64,000 nucleotides of DNA from DATFDN01 sp963762525 (GCA_963762525.1 CAVXKT010000001.1:390870-454869); one strand, 5' to 3'; positions 1 through 9,208 are shown, numbered from the stretch's first letter. Notes: a model not told the origin generated them from the letters alone. Numbers and translations: made by a program.

Positions 1-430
1 GCGCGGCGAGGCAGATCAGGATCAGGTAGGGAAAGGTGATCCGCGACAGCGTGACCGCGAGCGCGAATTTCGCCGGTATGGCGCCGAAGCCGGGGGCGAG
101 GACAGTCATTACCTGCGGCATGAACACCTCGCCGGCGATGGTCAGCAGGCCGAGCCAGAAGACCATGACGGCGAAGGTCTCCTCGGCGAAGACCCGCGCC
201 GTCGCGCTTCCCTCGGCGGCGAGCAGGCCGGAGAAGGCGGGGACGAAGGCGGCGTTGAACGCGCCCTCGCCGAACAGACGGCGGAACAGGTTGGGTAGCT
301 TCAGCGCCACGAAAAAGGCATCGGCGACCGGCCCGGCGCCGAGCCAGGCCGCGATCAGCATGTCGCGCGCGAAGCCCAGGATGCGGCTCGCGAGCGTCCA
401 GCCGCCGACGGTCAGGATGGAGCGAATCAC
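1..430 (-). CDS. murJ: Lipid II flippase MurJ, N-terminal part (runs off the window)
   Basis: MurJ (MviN) flips lipid II across the inner membrane for peptidoglycan synthesis. Reading leftward from a GTG at 430-428, the protein begins MIRSILTVGGWTLASRILG and continues through FARDMLIAAWLGAG, ADAFFVALKLPNLFRRLF and GEGAFNAAFVPAF, which are the hallmark N-terminal MurJ segments. About 143 residues are inside the window and the rest lies beyond base 1. The GTG start follows the vapC stop by seven bases, so the toxin-antitoxin pair sits directly upstream on the same strand. No ATG is available in frame at this point and the residues after the GTG align with the usual MurJ N terminus. Confidence 0.93.
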   Translation of the reverse strand, partial: MIRSILTVGGWTLASRILGFARDMLIAAWLGAGPVADAFFVALKLPNLFRRLFGEGAFNAAFVPAFSGLLAAEGSATARVFAEETFAVMVFWLGLLTIAGEVFMPQVMTVLAPGFGAIPAKFALAVTLSRITFPYLILICLAA

Positions 431-437
431 GGGCGGA

Positions 438-821
438 TCAGCGGATCAGGCGTATGTCGATGCCGAGCACCGGGCCGACATCCTTCCAGGCCCGATCCGT
501 CGTCAGAACCGGCATTCCTTCCCGACATGCCAAGGCCAAGCAGAGGCGGTCGCCCAGCGAGAGGCCAAACCGCTTCGTCGCCGGCCAGACCCGAGCCGCG
601 GCCAGGGCGAGATCCCGATCGACGTCCCGGGTTGCCAATGGAATCGCCGCTACCGTCGACGTCGCCTGTTCGGTCTCCATTCCGTCTCGGATCATGACTG
701 TCGCGACTTCGGCAAGGTTTGCCGCGCAAATGATAGCCCCCTGACGCAATGCAGCGCGGACGGTTTCACTCCCGGTTTCCTCGTAGAGGAGGGCAAGGAT
801 CGCACTGGCATCCAAAACCAC
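438..821 (-). CDS. vapC: Type II toxin VapC, PIN-domain ribonuclease
   Basis: A 127-residue PIN-domain protein, the usual VapC length. The expected acidic metal-binding residues are present: Asp4 in MVLDAS, Glu38 in NLAEV, Asp91 in LSLGDRLCLA and Asp109 in LTTDRAW. VapC toxins are Mg-dependent endoribonucleases held inactive by the cognate antitoxin. Translation starts at GTG 821-819, nine bases after the antitoxin stop, so the two genes form one transcript. The pair lies between gpsA and murJ, both conserved housekeeping genes. No inactivating change is visible. Confidence 0.9.
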   Translation of the reverse strand: MVLDASAILALLYEETGSETVRAALRQGAIICAANLAEVATVMIRDGMETEQATSTVAAIPLATRDVDRDLALAAARVWPATKRFGLSLGDRLCLALACREGMPVLTTDRAWKDVGPVLGIDIRLIR

Positions 822-830
822 GAGCGGCCG

Positions 831-1115
831 CTACAAGCCCTCGCGGGCCGCCTCCTCGCGCCGCATGGCGAGCAGCCGATCGGACCCGCCCCGATCACCG
901 ATCTGCTTTCTCACACGGGCCTGCAGCTCCGTCACCAGATCGTCGATCGGTCGAAGTCGAAGCTCGCCATCGAGAACCTCGACCACAAGGAGGCCACCGT
1001 CCCCCAATCCGAGCAGCTTTCTTTGCTTGGCAGGAATGCTTAACCGGCCATTCTCTGCCATTCGCACCAAAACGGAACCGGGCCCCATGCTCTCCCCAAC
1101 CAAAACCTCGACCAT
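831..1115 (-). CDS. vapB: AbrB/SpoVT-type antitoxin (VapB)
   Basis: A 94-residue protein with an N-terminal swapped-hairpin AbrB domain (about residues 17-60: VRMAENGRLSIPAKQRKLLG, then GGLLVVEVLDGELRLRPID) and a charged C-terminal tail that would wrap around the toxin. Such antitoxins bind their own promoter and neutralise VapC. The start is given at ATG 1115; an internal ATG at 1061 just before AENGRLSIPA, or another at 1088, is also possible because no clear ribosome binding site is visible. vapC follows nine bases downstream on the same strand. Confidence 0.85.
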   Translation of the reverse strand: MVEVLVGESMGPGSVLVRMAENGRLSIPAKQRKLLGLGDGGLLVVEVLDGELRLRPIDDLVTELQARVRKQIGDRGGSDRLLAMRREEAAREGL

Positions 1116-1155
1116 GCCACATTTCTAGATAAGCCCATCTTTCGCTCAAGGCAAG

Positions 1156-2109
1156 TCATCTTTCATCCCGCCTCGGCCGCGCCAGCAGTTCCGCAATGGC
1201 CGCCGCCAGCGTCAGGTGCCCGGCGAGAAGGCGCGCCACCGCCCGGCATACCGGCAGATCGAGGTCGCCCCCGCGCGCGACCAGCGCCGGGGCCGTTGCC
1301 ACCCCCTCGGTGACCGTTGAGCGCGCGGCGAGGATTTCGCCCGGGCGTTCGCCGCGCCCGAGGGCCAGACCGAGGCTGTAGTTGCGGCTCGCCGGGCCGG
1401 TACAGGTCAGCAGCAGATCGCCCAAACCTGAGAGGCCCATCACGGTCTCCGCCCGGCCGCCCAGCGCGACGGCCAAGCGCGAGAGTTCGGCAAGACCGCG
1501 CGTAATCAGGCCGGCGCGGGCATTCTCGCCGAGCCCGGCGCCGATCACCGCCCCGGCGGCAATGGCGACGACGTTCTTCGCCGCCCCGCCCACTTGCACG
1601 CCCATCGGATCGTCGTTGCCGTAGATGCGGAAGCCGGGCGTCGCCAGCATCGCGGAAAGCGCCGCGCGCAGCCCCGGGTCGGCGGCGGCCAGCACGGTCG
1701 CGGCGGTCAGACCGGCGGCGATCTCGCGGGCGAAGTTGGGGCCGCTCAGCACCGCGGCCGGGCGGCCGGGATGCAGCTCGGCCAGGATTTCGAGCGAGAA
1801 CCGGAGCGTATCGCTCTCCAATCCTTTGGCGCACGCGACCAGCGGGGCGGGCCCGGCAGGCAGCCGGGCCGCGATCGGGCGCAGATGCTGCATCGGCACG
1901 GCCAGCAGGATCGCATCCCCGGCGGGTAGCTCGCCGGTGACGCTGACCGCGTCGGGCAGGCGGAACCCGGGCAGGCGCGGGCTCTCGCGGGCACGCGCGA
2001 TCGGGGCGGGATTGCGCGCCCAGAGGGTCACGGCCGCGCCCGCCCGCGCCGCCTGGATCGCCAGCGCCGTCCCCCAGGCGCCGGCGCCGATCACGGCAAT
2101 GCTACTCAT
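1156..2109 (-). CDS. gpsA: NAD(P)-dependent glycerol-3-phosphate dehydrogenase
   Basis: GpsA reduces dihydroxyacetone phosphate to sn-glycerol-3-phosphate, the backbone of phospholipids. The 317-residue protein has the N-terminal Rossmann motif IAVIGAGAWGTALA, the substrate-site segments CAKGLE, LSGPNFAREIA and GGAAKNVVAIAAG, and the C-terminal GLSGLGDLLLTC signature. The open frame extends upstream, but ATG 2109 places the Rossmann motif at the usual distance from the start. This ATG overlaps the rlmJ stop by eight bases (GATGAGTAG), so the two genes are probably translationally coupled. Confidence 0.95.
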   Translation of the reverse strand: MSSIAVIGAGAWGTALAIQAARAGAAVTLWARNPAPIARARESPRLPGFRLPDAVSVTGELPAGDAILLAVPMQHLRPIAARLPAGPAPLVACAKGLESDTLRFSLEILAELHPGRPAAVLSGPNFAREIAAGLTAATVLAAADPGLRAALSAMLATPGFRIYGNDDPMGVQVGGAAKNVVAIAAGAVIGAGLGENARAGLITRGLAELSRLAVALGGRAETVMGLSGLGDLLLTCTGPASRNYSLGLALGRGERPGEILAARSTVTEGVATAPALVARGGDLDLPVCRAVARLLAGHLTLAAAIAELLARPRRDER

Positions 2110-2917
2110 CGGCGACGCGGGTGATCGACACGTCCGATCCCGCACCCGCCGCCAACCGATCGAACAGCGCCGCCAGGATCGGCCGTGTCTCCTGCTCGAA
2201 GCGGAAAGGCGGATTCACGATCAGCAGCCCGCTTCCGTTCAGCCGCGCCGGGTCGAGCGGCGCGCGGACGCACAGCTCGGCGGCGACGACGTCGCGCAGC
2301 CCGCCGGCGTGCACGCCATCGAGGAAGGCGCGCACCGGGCTGCGGTGCTTGATCGGATACCAGGCGGCGAAGGCGCCGGTCGGAAACCGCGCTTGCCCGA
2401 CACGAAGCGCGTCCAGCAGCCGCGCGAATTCGTCCGCCGCCTCATAGGGCGGATCGATGAACACGAGCCCACGTCTTTCAGGCGGCGGCAGCAGCGCGCG
2501 GACTGCCTCCCATCCGTCGCGATGGTGGACGCCGACCATCGGATCCGCGGCGAAGCGGCGGCGCAGCGCGGCGTATTCGTCGGGGTGCAGCTCGCAGCAG
2601 CCAAGCCGGTCGCCCGGCCGCAAAGCTGCGCGGATCAGCGCGGGCGAACCGGGATAGAGCCCGAGCCGGCGAACCAATCCGGTATAGTCGGCAAGCGCCG
2701 CCGGCGGCTCGTCGAGCAGCTTGCCGATCCCCGTTCGCCATTCGCCGGTCCGTTCGGGCGGCCCGGCCGCAAGATCATAGGCGCCTGCGCCGGCATGGGT
2801 GTCGAGCACGAAAACCGGGGCCGGTTTGCGGTGCAGCGCCCCCAGCAGCCACAGCAGCAGCGCGTGCTTCATGCAATCGGCGAAATTGCCGGCGTGGAAG
2901 GCGTGGCGATAGTTCAT
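2102..2917 (-). CDS. rlmJ: 23S rRNA (adenine(2030)-N(6))-methyltransferase RlmJ
   Basis: RlmJ methylates A2030 of 23S rRNA using S-adenosylmethionine. The 271-residue protein starts MNYRHAFHAGNFADCMKH, the invariant N terminus of the family. It carries the SAM-binding segment VLDTHAGAGAYDL and the catalytic motif LVFIDPPYE (D-P-P-Y), and ends with an ASN-type LLIVNPPF segment. Length is close to the roughly 280 residues of E. coli RlmJ. It is the first gene of the rlmJ-gpsA pair, and the opposite-strand gene at 2989 begins about 70 bases away, leaving a short shared promoter region. Confidence 0.94.
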   Translation of the reverse strand: MNYRHAFHAGNFADCMKHALLLWLLGALHRKPAPVFVLDTHAGAGAYDLAAGPPERTGEWRTGIGKLLDEPPAALADYTGLVRRLGLYPGSPALIRAALRPGDRLGCCELHPDEYAALRRRFAADPMVGVHHRDGWEAVRALLPPPERRGLVFIDPPYEAADEFARLLDALRVGQARFPTGAFAAWYPIKHRSPVRAFLDGVHAGGLRDVVAAELCVRAPLDPARLNGSGLLIVNPPFRFEQETRPILAALFDRLAAGAGSDVSITRVADE

Positions 2918-2988
2918 GCGCGGATGTTTTGCCGCATTCGCTCCGACGAGAGTAGACCAACTCGCGCCACGATAGGGGAGGGGAATTG

Positions 2989-3915
2989 ATGCCCATCTGC
3001 GAAGTCGATCCCTGGCGGATGCAGTATTTCGAGGGCGTCCCTTGCCCCGACGACGTCCGCATCTCCACCGAGGACGCCGACTCCTGGACCTGGTTCCCCG
3101 CCCATCGCTGGATTTACGACAAGCTCGCGGTCGCGCTCTCGCAAGGGCTGGACGCGGCGCCGCACGGCGTCATGCCGCCGTCCTTCCCGGTGTTCTCCAA
3201 GCCGCTGATGAATTTGCGCGGCATGGGGACGGGCAGCCGGGTGATCGCCTCGGAGGAGGACTACCGGGCGGCGCTGACGCCGGGGCATTTCTGGTCCACC
3301 CTGCTCACCGGGCGCCATGTCAGCAGCGACGTCGCGCTGGTGAATGGCGAGGCGCGGTGGTGGCGCCACGCCACCGGCGCGGTCACCGAAGGCGGGATGT
3401 TCGACCACTGGCACATTCACGCCGGGGACGCTCCCGAGGTCGAGGCGTGGTGCGGGAGATGGGCCGCGCATCACCTCGCCGGCTACACCGGCATGGCCAA
3501 TTTCGAGACCATCGGCGGGCGCATCATCGAGGCGCATCTGCGCTTCGCCGACCAATGGCCGGACTTGTACGGGCGCGGCTGGGTGGCGGCGCTGGTGCGT
3601 CTCCATGAACACGGCGAGTGGGTGTTTGCCGACGCCGAGCGCGCCGAGGGCTACAGCGTCGTCCTGTTCGCCCCGCACGGGCCGCGCTATCGCCACCCGC
3701 CGGCGGCGCTGGTGGCGTCGGTCCGCGCAATGCCGGGCGTCTCCAGCGTGCAGATCACGTTCCACGAGACCCGCGATCCCGCCCGCCACGCGATGCCGCC
3801 CGGCGGCTTCCGCGTGGCCATCGTGAATGCGCATTCGCTCGACGCCGGCCGCGCGGCCCGCGAGCGACTGCGCGCGGCGATCGTGGAGGGTTTCGGAAAC
3901 GCTCCACCCCATTGA
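2989..3915 (+). CDS. Conserved hypothetical protein, about 308 residues
   Basis: I do not recognise the family with certainty. The protein is soluble, without signal peptide or membrane segments, and rich in Trp and His (WTWFPAHRWIYDKL, FDHWHIHAGD). It contains GMGTGSR and a conserved-looking FETIGGRIIEAHLRFADQW segment, which is faintly reminiscent of the nucleotide/metal region of ATP-grasp proteins; that link is a guess. The ATG at 2989 is preceded by a strong GGGGAGGGG ribosome binding site, so it is preferred to the TTG one codon earlier. It is transcribed divergently from rlmJ. Confidence 0.7.
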   Translation: MPICEVDPWRMQYFEGVPCPDDVRISTEDADSWTWFPAHRWIYDKLAVALSQGLDAAPHGVMPPSFPVFSKPLMNLRGMGTGSRVIASEEDYRAALTPGHFWSTLLTGRHVSSDVALVNGEARWWRHATGAVTEGGMFDHWHIHAGDAPEVEAWCGRWAAHHLAGYTGMANFETIGGRIIEAHLRFADQWPDLYGRGWVAALVRLHEHGEWVFADAERAEGYSVVLFAPHGPRYRHPPAALVASVRAMPGVSSVQITFHETRDPARHAMPPGGFRVAIVNAHSLDAGRAARERLRAAIVEGFGNAPPH

Positions 3916-4043
3916 GGCTGCCGTGCAGCGTCAGGGCGGGATACGGGCCTAGGAGAAGCTTCTCCGCTCGCACCTCGGAGCGGAATACGACGCTTACTGC
4001 GCCCGCACTTGCCGCTTGATTTCCGGCCTTTATTGATGCCGGC

Positions 4044-4577
4044 ATGTCGCCGTATCACTTCCGGCCGTTTACCCCCGCCGACCTCCCGATGGCGCGGCGC
4101 TGGCTGCAAACACCCGCGGTCGTGCGCTGGTGGGGAAACCCGGACGAGCAGCTCGCCCTTCTCAAGAATGATCTCGACGAACCGCGGATGCGACAGTGGG
4201 TCGTCGAATACCGCCGGCGTGCCTTCGCATACCTGCAAGCCTACGAGGCGCACGCTTGGCCGCAAAAACACCTGCAGCACCTGCCAATAGGCGCCCGGGT
4301 CTTCGACACATTCATCGGTGAGCCGGCCATGACCGGATGCGGTCACGGCAGCGCGTATCTGCGCCTGTTCGCAACCATGCTGGCGGATGCGGGCGCGCCG
4401 GTCATCGCTACGGACCCCGACGTTCGGAATCTGCGTGCCCGCCGCGCGTATGCCCGTGCGGGTTTCGCGGAGCAGGCTATCGGCGAGGCGGAGCAAGGTC
4501 GCGTCGTGCTCATGGTCCACCAGCCGGCGCGCGCTGGCGGGGCGCCATCGCCGCCGCGCAAGGTCGGATCGGGGTAG
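4044..4577 (+). CDS. GNAT family N-acetyltransferase, AAC(6')-like
   Basis: A 177-residue single-domain acetyltransferase. The N terminus YHFRPFTPADLPMARRWLQ with VRWWG resembles the AAC(6')/siderophore-type GNAT subfamily, followed by a mid-protein FIGEPAMTGCGHGS region and a C-terminal acetyl-CoA fold segment, TDPDVRNLRARRAYARAGF. The N-R-A-x-x-A-Y-x-x-x-G-F pattern is diagnostic of this subfamily. The acceptor cannot be told from sequence; an aminoglycoside or a siderophore intermediate is possible. The last ~20 residues are a disordered Pro/Gly-rich tail. It stands alone between a 128-base gap and an SDR gene. Confidence 0.85.
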   Translation: MSPYHFRPFTPADLPMARRWLQTPAVVRWWGNPDEQLALLKNDLDEPRMRQWVVEYRRRAFAYLQAYEAHAWPQKHLQHLPIGARVFDTFIGEPAMTGCGHGSAYLRLFATMLADAGAPVIATDPDVRNLRARRAYARAGFAEQAIGEAEQGRVVLMVHQPARAGGAPSPPRKVGSG

Positions 4578-4634
4578 GGGGTGGAGCCCGCATCGGCGCG
4601 CGGTATGGTGGAGGCCGTTGCCGGGAGACTTCGC

Positions 4635-5321
4635 ATGGATCCTCGCCTTGCCCTGATCGTCGGCGCCGGGAGCGGCCTGTCGGCCTCGCTCGCCCGCCGC
4701 TTCGCTCGCGAAAATGTCCAGGTGGCGCTGGCGGCGCGCAACCCGGACAAGCTCGCCCGGCTCTGCGCCGAGACCGGCGCCGCCTCCTTCGCCTGCGAGG
4801 CGACCGAGCCCGAGGAGGTGGCCGGCCTGTTCGATGCGGTGGTGGCGGCCCTCGGCGAGCCCGACGTGGTGGTCTACAACGCCAGCGGACGGACACGCGG
4901 GCCGTTCGTCGATTTGATCCCGGAAGAGGTGGCACGGAGCCTCGCCGTCTCCGCCTTCGGCGGCTTCCTGGTCGCCCAGCAGGCGGCGCGGCTGATGCTG
5001 GCGAAGGGCTCGGGCGCCATCCTGCTCACCGGCGCCTCGGCCTCGGTCAAGGGCTATGCGCAGTCGGCGCCGTTCGCGATGGGGAAGTTCGCGCTGCGCG
5101 GATTGGCGCAGAGCATGGCGCGGGAGCTTTCCCCGCAGGGCATCCATGTCGCGCATTTCGTGATCGACGGCGGCATCCGCTCCGCCGCCCGCGCCGAGCA
5201 GTCGCCCAATTCGATGCTCGATCCGGACGCCATCGCCGAGACTTACTGGAATGTCCTGAAACAACAGCGCAGCGCCTGGAGCTGGGAGGTCGAGTTGCGG
5301 CCCTGGGTGGAACGGTTCTAG
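4635..5321 (+). CDS. SDR family oxidoreductase
   Basis: A 228-residue short-chain dehydrogenase. The N-terminal cofactor motif is LIVGAGSGLSASLARRF (a variant of TGxxxGxG), followed by VVYNASG in place of NNAG. The usual YxxxK motif is altered: after GASASVKGYAQSAPFA comes MGKFALRGLA, so the catalytic Tyr is replaced by Pro or Ala while the Lys region is kept. This is typical of atypical SDRs annotated as glucose/ribitol dehydrogenase-like. The C terminus WEVELRPWVERF is shared with the broken SDR at 60083-60859, so the two are paralogues. ATG 4635 is chosen because it places the cofactor motif at residue ~8. A NIPSNAP gene follows 27 bases later. Confidence 0.88.
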   Translation: MDPRLALIVGAGSGLSASLARRFARENVQVALAARNPDKLARLCAETGAASFACEATEPEEVAGLFDAVVAALGEPDVVVYNASGRTRGPFVDLIPEEVARSLAVSAFGGFLVAQQAARLMLAKGSGAILLTGASASVKGYAQSAPFAMGKFALRGLAQSMARELSPQGIHVAHFVIDGGIRSAARAEQSPNSMLDPDAIAETYWNVLKQQRSAWSWEVELRPWVERF

Positions 5322-5348
5322 CCTGCACGGCGACACCGGGAGGACACA

Positions 5349-5675
5349 ATGATCTACGAGCTGCGCATCTATGATTGCGTTTCCGGCCGCTTGCCGGATT
5401 TGCTGAAGCGGTTCGACACCATCACGCTGAAGCTGTGGGAGAAGCACGGCATCAAACAGGCCGGCTTCTGGACCACGCTGATCGGCGAGAACAATCAGCG
5501 GCTGACCTACCTCCTCGCCTGGGAGTCGCTTGCCGAGCGCGAGCGCAAATGGAACGCCTTCGGCGCCGACCCCGACTGGCTCGCCGCACGCGCGCAGACC
5601 GAGGCCAATGGCGCGATCGTGGCGCAGGTACGGAACGAAATTCTCCAGCCGACGAGTTTCTCGTCGGTGCGGTAG
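5349..5675 (+). CDS. NIPSNAP family protein
   Basis: A 108-residue small ferredoxin-like dimeric barrel. MIYELRIYDCVSGRLPDLLKRF and the later LTYLLAWESLAERERKW are the classic NIPSNAP repeats, with a terminal FSSVR tail. The molecular role of bacterial NIPSNAP proteins is not established; they often sit beside oxidoreductases, as here (SDR 27 bases upstream, same strand). A ribosome binding site, GGGAGGA, precedes the ATG. Confidence 0.92.
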   Translation: MIYELRIYDCVSGRLPDLLKRFDTITLKLWEKHGIKQAGFWTTLIGENNQRLTYLLAWESLAERERKWNAFGADPDWLAARAQTEANGAIVAQVRNEILQPTSFSSVR

Positions 5676-5712
5676 GGCCCTCGCCCGCCGCTACGAACCG
5701 GCGAGGTGAGCG

Positions 5713-8700
5713 TCACACCGAAAAATACTTCGCCCGCGGATTGAGCGCGACAATCGCGCTGGTCGATTGCTCCGGGTGCAACTGGAACTCGTCGGACAGC
5801 GAGACGCCGATCCGTTCCGCCCCCAGCAGCTCCAGGATGCGCGTCTGGTCCTCCAGCCTCGGACAGGCCGGGTAGCCGAAGGAATAGCGCGAGCCGCGGT
5901 ATCCCTGTGCCAGCATCTTATCGATGTCGCGGTCGTCCTCGGCGGCGAAGCCCAGCTCGGCACGGATGCGCTTGTGGACGTACTCGGCCATCGCCTCCGC
6001 CATCTCCACCGACAATCCGTGCAGGTAGAGGTAATCCTGATAGCGGTTGTCGGCGAACCATTCCCGCGCCACCTCGGATGCCGTCTGGCCGACCGTGACA
6101 ACCTGCAGCCCGATCACGTCGCGCCGGGGGTCGTCCACATCGCGGAAGAAATCGGCGATGCACTCGCCGTCCTCCTTCGGCTGGCGCGGCAGCGTGAAGC
6201 GGGCGAGCTCCGATACTCCGTCCGGCTCGAACAGGATCACCTCGTTCCCCTGCCCCGCCGCCTTCCAATAACCGTAAGCCGCCCGCGGGCGAAGGATTTC
6301 GCGTGCCTCGCAGAGTGCCAGCATCCGCTTCATCACCGGACGCAATTCCTGCTTCGCCCAGCCCAGGAAGTCTTCCAGTGAACGCCCCTGCTTCCGAAAT
6401 CCCCACTGGAACTGATAGAGGCTGCGTTCATTGACGAACGGCACGATCGCCTTCGGCGCCGCCTCGACGATGCGTGCGCCCCAGAACGGCGGTGTCGGGG
6501 TGTCCAGGTCGGCGGTGATGCGACGCCGACGCGCGCGCACCGCGCCCAGATCGACCGGCCGGAAGGCGCGCGCATCGGCCTGGCCCAACGTACGCGCGGT
6601 ATTGCGCGCCTTGCCGATGCGCTTCGCCTGCACCGCGGCCAGATAGTCGTCGAAGCCGTTGCCCGTCACCTTGTCCATCAGATGCAGCCCGTCGAAGGCG
6701 TCGCGCGCATAGGCGACCCGCCCGCAGGCATAGGCGCGGACGCACTCGTCCTCCACGTAGTTGCGGGTAAGCGCCGCACCGCCCAGCATCACCGGAATTT
6801 CCAATCCCTGGCGCGACATCTCCTCCAGATTCTGGCGCATCACCACGGTGGATTTCACCAACAGGCCGGACATGCCGATGGCGTGCGCTCGGGCCTCGCA
6901 CGCCGCCGCCAGCATGTCGGCGAGCGGCACCTTGATGCCGAGATTGACCACCCGGTATCCGTTGTTGGTGAGGATGATGTCCACCAGGTTCTTGCCGATG
7001 TCGTGGACGTCGCCCTTCACCGTGGCGAGCACCACCGTCCCCTTCTCCTGGCCCTGGACGCGCTCCATGAACGGCTCCAGATGCGCGACGGCGGCCTTCA
7101 TGGTCTCGGCGCTTTGCAGCACGAACGGTAGCTGCATCTTGCCGGCGCCGAACAGCTCGCCCACCACCTTCATGCCGTCGAGCAGCACGGTGTTGATGAT
7201 GTCGAGCGGCGCCATCCGCTTCAGCGCATCGTCGAGATCGTCGGTGAGGCCCTTGCGGTCGCCGTCCACGATGCGGTCCTTAAGGCGTCCCTCAGCGGTC
7301 TCGGCGCGCTTGCGCTGCGTGGCGTCCGCCGCCTTGCGGTCGGCGAACATCTCCAGCAGGCGCTGCAACGGATCGTAGCCCTCGCGCCTGCGGTCGAAGA
7401 TCAGGTCCTCGGCGACCGCCACCTCCTCCGGGGCGATCAGGTGCAGCGGGCGGATTTTCGACGCATGGACGATGGCGCCGGTCATCCCCGCGCGCACCGC
7501 ATGGTCGAGAAACACCGAGTTCAGCACCGCGCGCGCCGCCGGATTCAGCCCGAAGCTGATGTTCGACAGGCCGAGGATGATCTGAATGTCGGGAAATTCC
7601 GCGCGGATCGCGGCGATCCCCTCCAGGGTCCACTGCCCCAGCTTGCGGTCGTCCTCATTGCCGGTGGCGATGGTGAAGGTCAGCGGATCGATCAGCAGAT
7701 CGGACGGCGGCAAGCCGAACCGGGCACAGGCAAAATCGACCAGCCGCCGTGCCACGGCGAGCTTGGCCTCGGCGGTCTTGGCCATGCCGGTCTCGTCGAT
7801 GGTGAGCGCGATCAAGCCGGCGCCGAACCGGCGGGCCAGATGCAGCCGGTCGGCGGCGTGCTTCTCGCCGTCCTCAAAGTTGATGGAGTTGATGATCGGC
7901 TTGCCGCCATGCAGCTTCAGCGCCGCTTCGATCACCGGCGTCTCGGTGCTGTCGATGACCAGCGGCGCGTTGACCGCGGCGGTGAAGCGGCGGATCACCT
8001 CGTTCATCTCGGCGGTTTCGTCGCGGCCGACGAAAGCGGTGCAGACATCGAGCGCGTTCGAGCCCTCCCCGGCCTGCTCGCGGCCCATCGCCACGCAGCC
8101 GTCCCAATCCCCCCGCTCCTGCAGTTCGCGCCATTTCTTCGAGCCGTTGGCGTTGCAGCGTTCGCCGATGGCGAAGAAGGCGTTCTCCTGGCGCAGCGGC
8201 ACCGCCTGATAGAGCGAGGCGACCGCAGGAACCCATACCGGCTTGCGCAGGACCGGGGCGGGGCGAGGATCGCCGCGACGGCGCAGCATGGCATCGAGGG
8301 CGGCGATATGACGCGTATCGGTGCCGCAGCAGCCGCCGATCAGATTGACCCCGTCTTCGGCGACGAAGCGTTCGAGCCATGACGCCAGTTGATCGGCGCT
8401 TAGCGGGTAGTGCGGGTGCCCGTCCACCAGTTCGGGCAGCCCGGCGTTCGGCTGCACCGACAGCAATCCCGGCCAAGCACCCGAGAGATAGCGCAGATGC
8501 TCCGCCATCTCCTGTGGGCCGGTGGCGCAATTGAGCCCGATCAGCGGCACGTCGAGCGCGTGGACGATCGCGGCGGCGGCGGCGATATCGGGGCCGACCA
8601 GCAAGGTCCCGGTGGTCTCCACCGTCACCTGGACGAAAATCGGCGTATCGGACCCGGCCTCGGCCCGGGCAAGCTTGGCGCCGTTCACCGCGGCCTTGAT

Positions 8701-9198
8701 CTGCAACGGGTCCTGGCAGGTCTCGATCAGGATGGCATCGACGCCGCCGGCGATCAAACCACGGCACTGCTCGGCGAGCGCCGCCTCCAGCGGGTCGTAG
8801 GCGATATTGCCGAGGCTCGGCAGCTTGGTGCCGGGGCCGAGACTGCCCAGCACCCAGCGGTCCCGCCCGTCGCTGAAGCTTTCCGCCGCCTCGCGCGCCA
8901 GTTCGCCGGCGCGGCGATTGATCTCGAAGGCGCGATCGGCAATCCCGAACTCGCCCAAGGTGATCGGCGAGCCGCCGAAGCTGTTGGTCTTCGAGAGGTC
9001 GGCGCCGGCCGCGAAATAGCCGCGATGGATGTCGCGAATGAAGTCGGGGCGCGAGAGAGTCAGGATGTCGGTGCAGTTCTCCTGACCCCAATAATCGCGC
9101 TCGATATCGAGCGGAGCCGCTTGGGCGCGGGTGCCCATGGCGCCGTCGGCCAGCAGCACCCGGGCGCGCAGAACATCCAAAAGATGGGGTCGGGACAT
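5713..9198 (-). CDS. metH: Cobalamin-dependent methionine synthase MetH
   Basis: MetH transfers the methyl group of 5-methyltetrahydrofolate to homocysteine through cobalamin. The 1161-residue protein has all four modules. The homocysteine/zinc barrel occupies about residues 1-320, with Cys ligands in LIGLNCATGP and LIGGCCGTD. The pterin-binding barrel follows (about 345-620, ERCNANGSKKW, VIDSTE). The B12 domain (about 650-890) carries the axial-ligand motif DVHDIGKNLV, and the C-terminal activation domain (about 920-1161) includes ECIADFF and RAAYGYW. It is one chain, not split as in many alphaproteobacteria. The stop is followed within 40 bases by the convergent NIPSNAP gene. The regulator gene lies 10 bases upstream on the same strand, so they form an operon. 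Confidence 0.97.
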   Translation of the reverse strand: MSRPHLLDVLRARVLLADGAMGTRAQAAPLDIERDYWGQENCTDILTLSRPDFIRDIHRGYFAAGADLSKTNSFGGSPITLGEFGIADRAFEINRRAGELAREAAESFSDGRDRWVLGSLGPGTKLPSLGNIAYDPLEAALAEQCRGLIAGGVDAILIETCQDPLQIKAAVNGAKLARAEAGSDTPIFVQVTVETTGTLLVGPDIAAAAAIVHALDVPLIGLNCATGPQEMAEHLRYLSGAWPGLLSVQPNAGLPELVDGHPHYPLSADQLASWLERFVAEDGVNLIGGCCGTDTRHIAALDAMLRRRGDPRPAPVLRKPVWVPAVASLYQAVPLRQENAFFAIGERCNANGSKKWRELQERGDWDGCVAMGREQAGEGSNALDVCTAFVGRDETAEMNEVIRRFTAAVNAPLVIDSTETPVIEAALKLHGGKPIINSINFEDGEKHAADRLHLARRFGAGLIALTIDETGMAKTAEAKLAVARRLVDFACARFGLPPSDLLIDPLTFTIATGNEDDRKLGQWTLEGIAAIRAEFPDIQIILGLSNISFGLNPAARAVLNSVFLDHAVRAGMTGAIVHASKIRPLHLIAPEEVAVAEDLIFDRRREGYDPLQRLLEMFADRKAADATQRKRAETAEGRLKDRIVDGDRKGLTDDLDDALKRMAPLDIINTVLLDGMKVVGELFGAGKMQLPFVLQSAETMKAAVAHLEPFMERVQGQEKGTVVLATVKGDVHDIGKNLVDIILTNNGYRVVNLGIKVPLADMLAAACEARAHAIGMSGLLVKSTVVMRQNLEEMSRQGLEIPVMLGGAALTRNYVEDECVRAYACGRVAYARDAFDGLHLMDKVTGNGFDDYLAAVQAKRIGKARNTARTLGQADARAFRPVDLGAVRARRRRITADLDTPTPPFWGARIVEAAPKAIVPFVNERSLYQFQWGFRKQGRSLEDFLGWAKQELRPVMKRMLALCEAREILRPRAAYGYWKAAGQGNEVILFEPDGVSELARFTLPRQPKEDGECIADFFRDVDDPRRDVIGLQVVTVGQTASEVAREWFADNRYQDYLYLHGLSVEMAEAMAEYVHKRIRAELGFAAEDDRDIDKMLAQGYRGSRYSFGYPACPRLEDQTRILELLGAERIGVSLSDEFQLHPEQSTSAIVALNPRAKYFSV

Positions 9199-9208
9199 CG
9201 GCTGACCT

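Noticed and set aside
3952..3965. Perfect palindrome GGAGAAGCTTCTCC after the 2989-3915 gene
   Set aside because: It has no U-tract and no loop, so it is not a convincing intrinsic terminator; left unassigned.
3687..5447. Long minus-strand open frame across the GNAT, SDR and NIPSNAP genes
   Set aside because: No recognisable domain; the plus-strand genes have clear motifs and ribosome binding sites, so this is a shadow.
9199..9208. Search for a cobalamin or SAM riboswitch before metH
   Set aside because: Only ten bases separate metH from the preceding regulator gene and no riboswitch core was recognised upstream of the regulator either.
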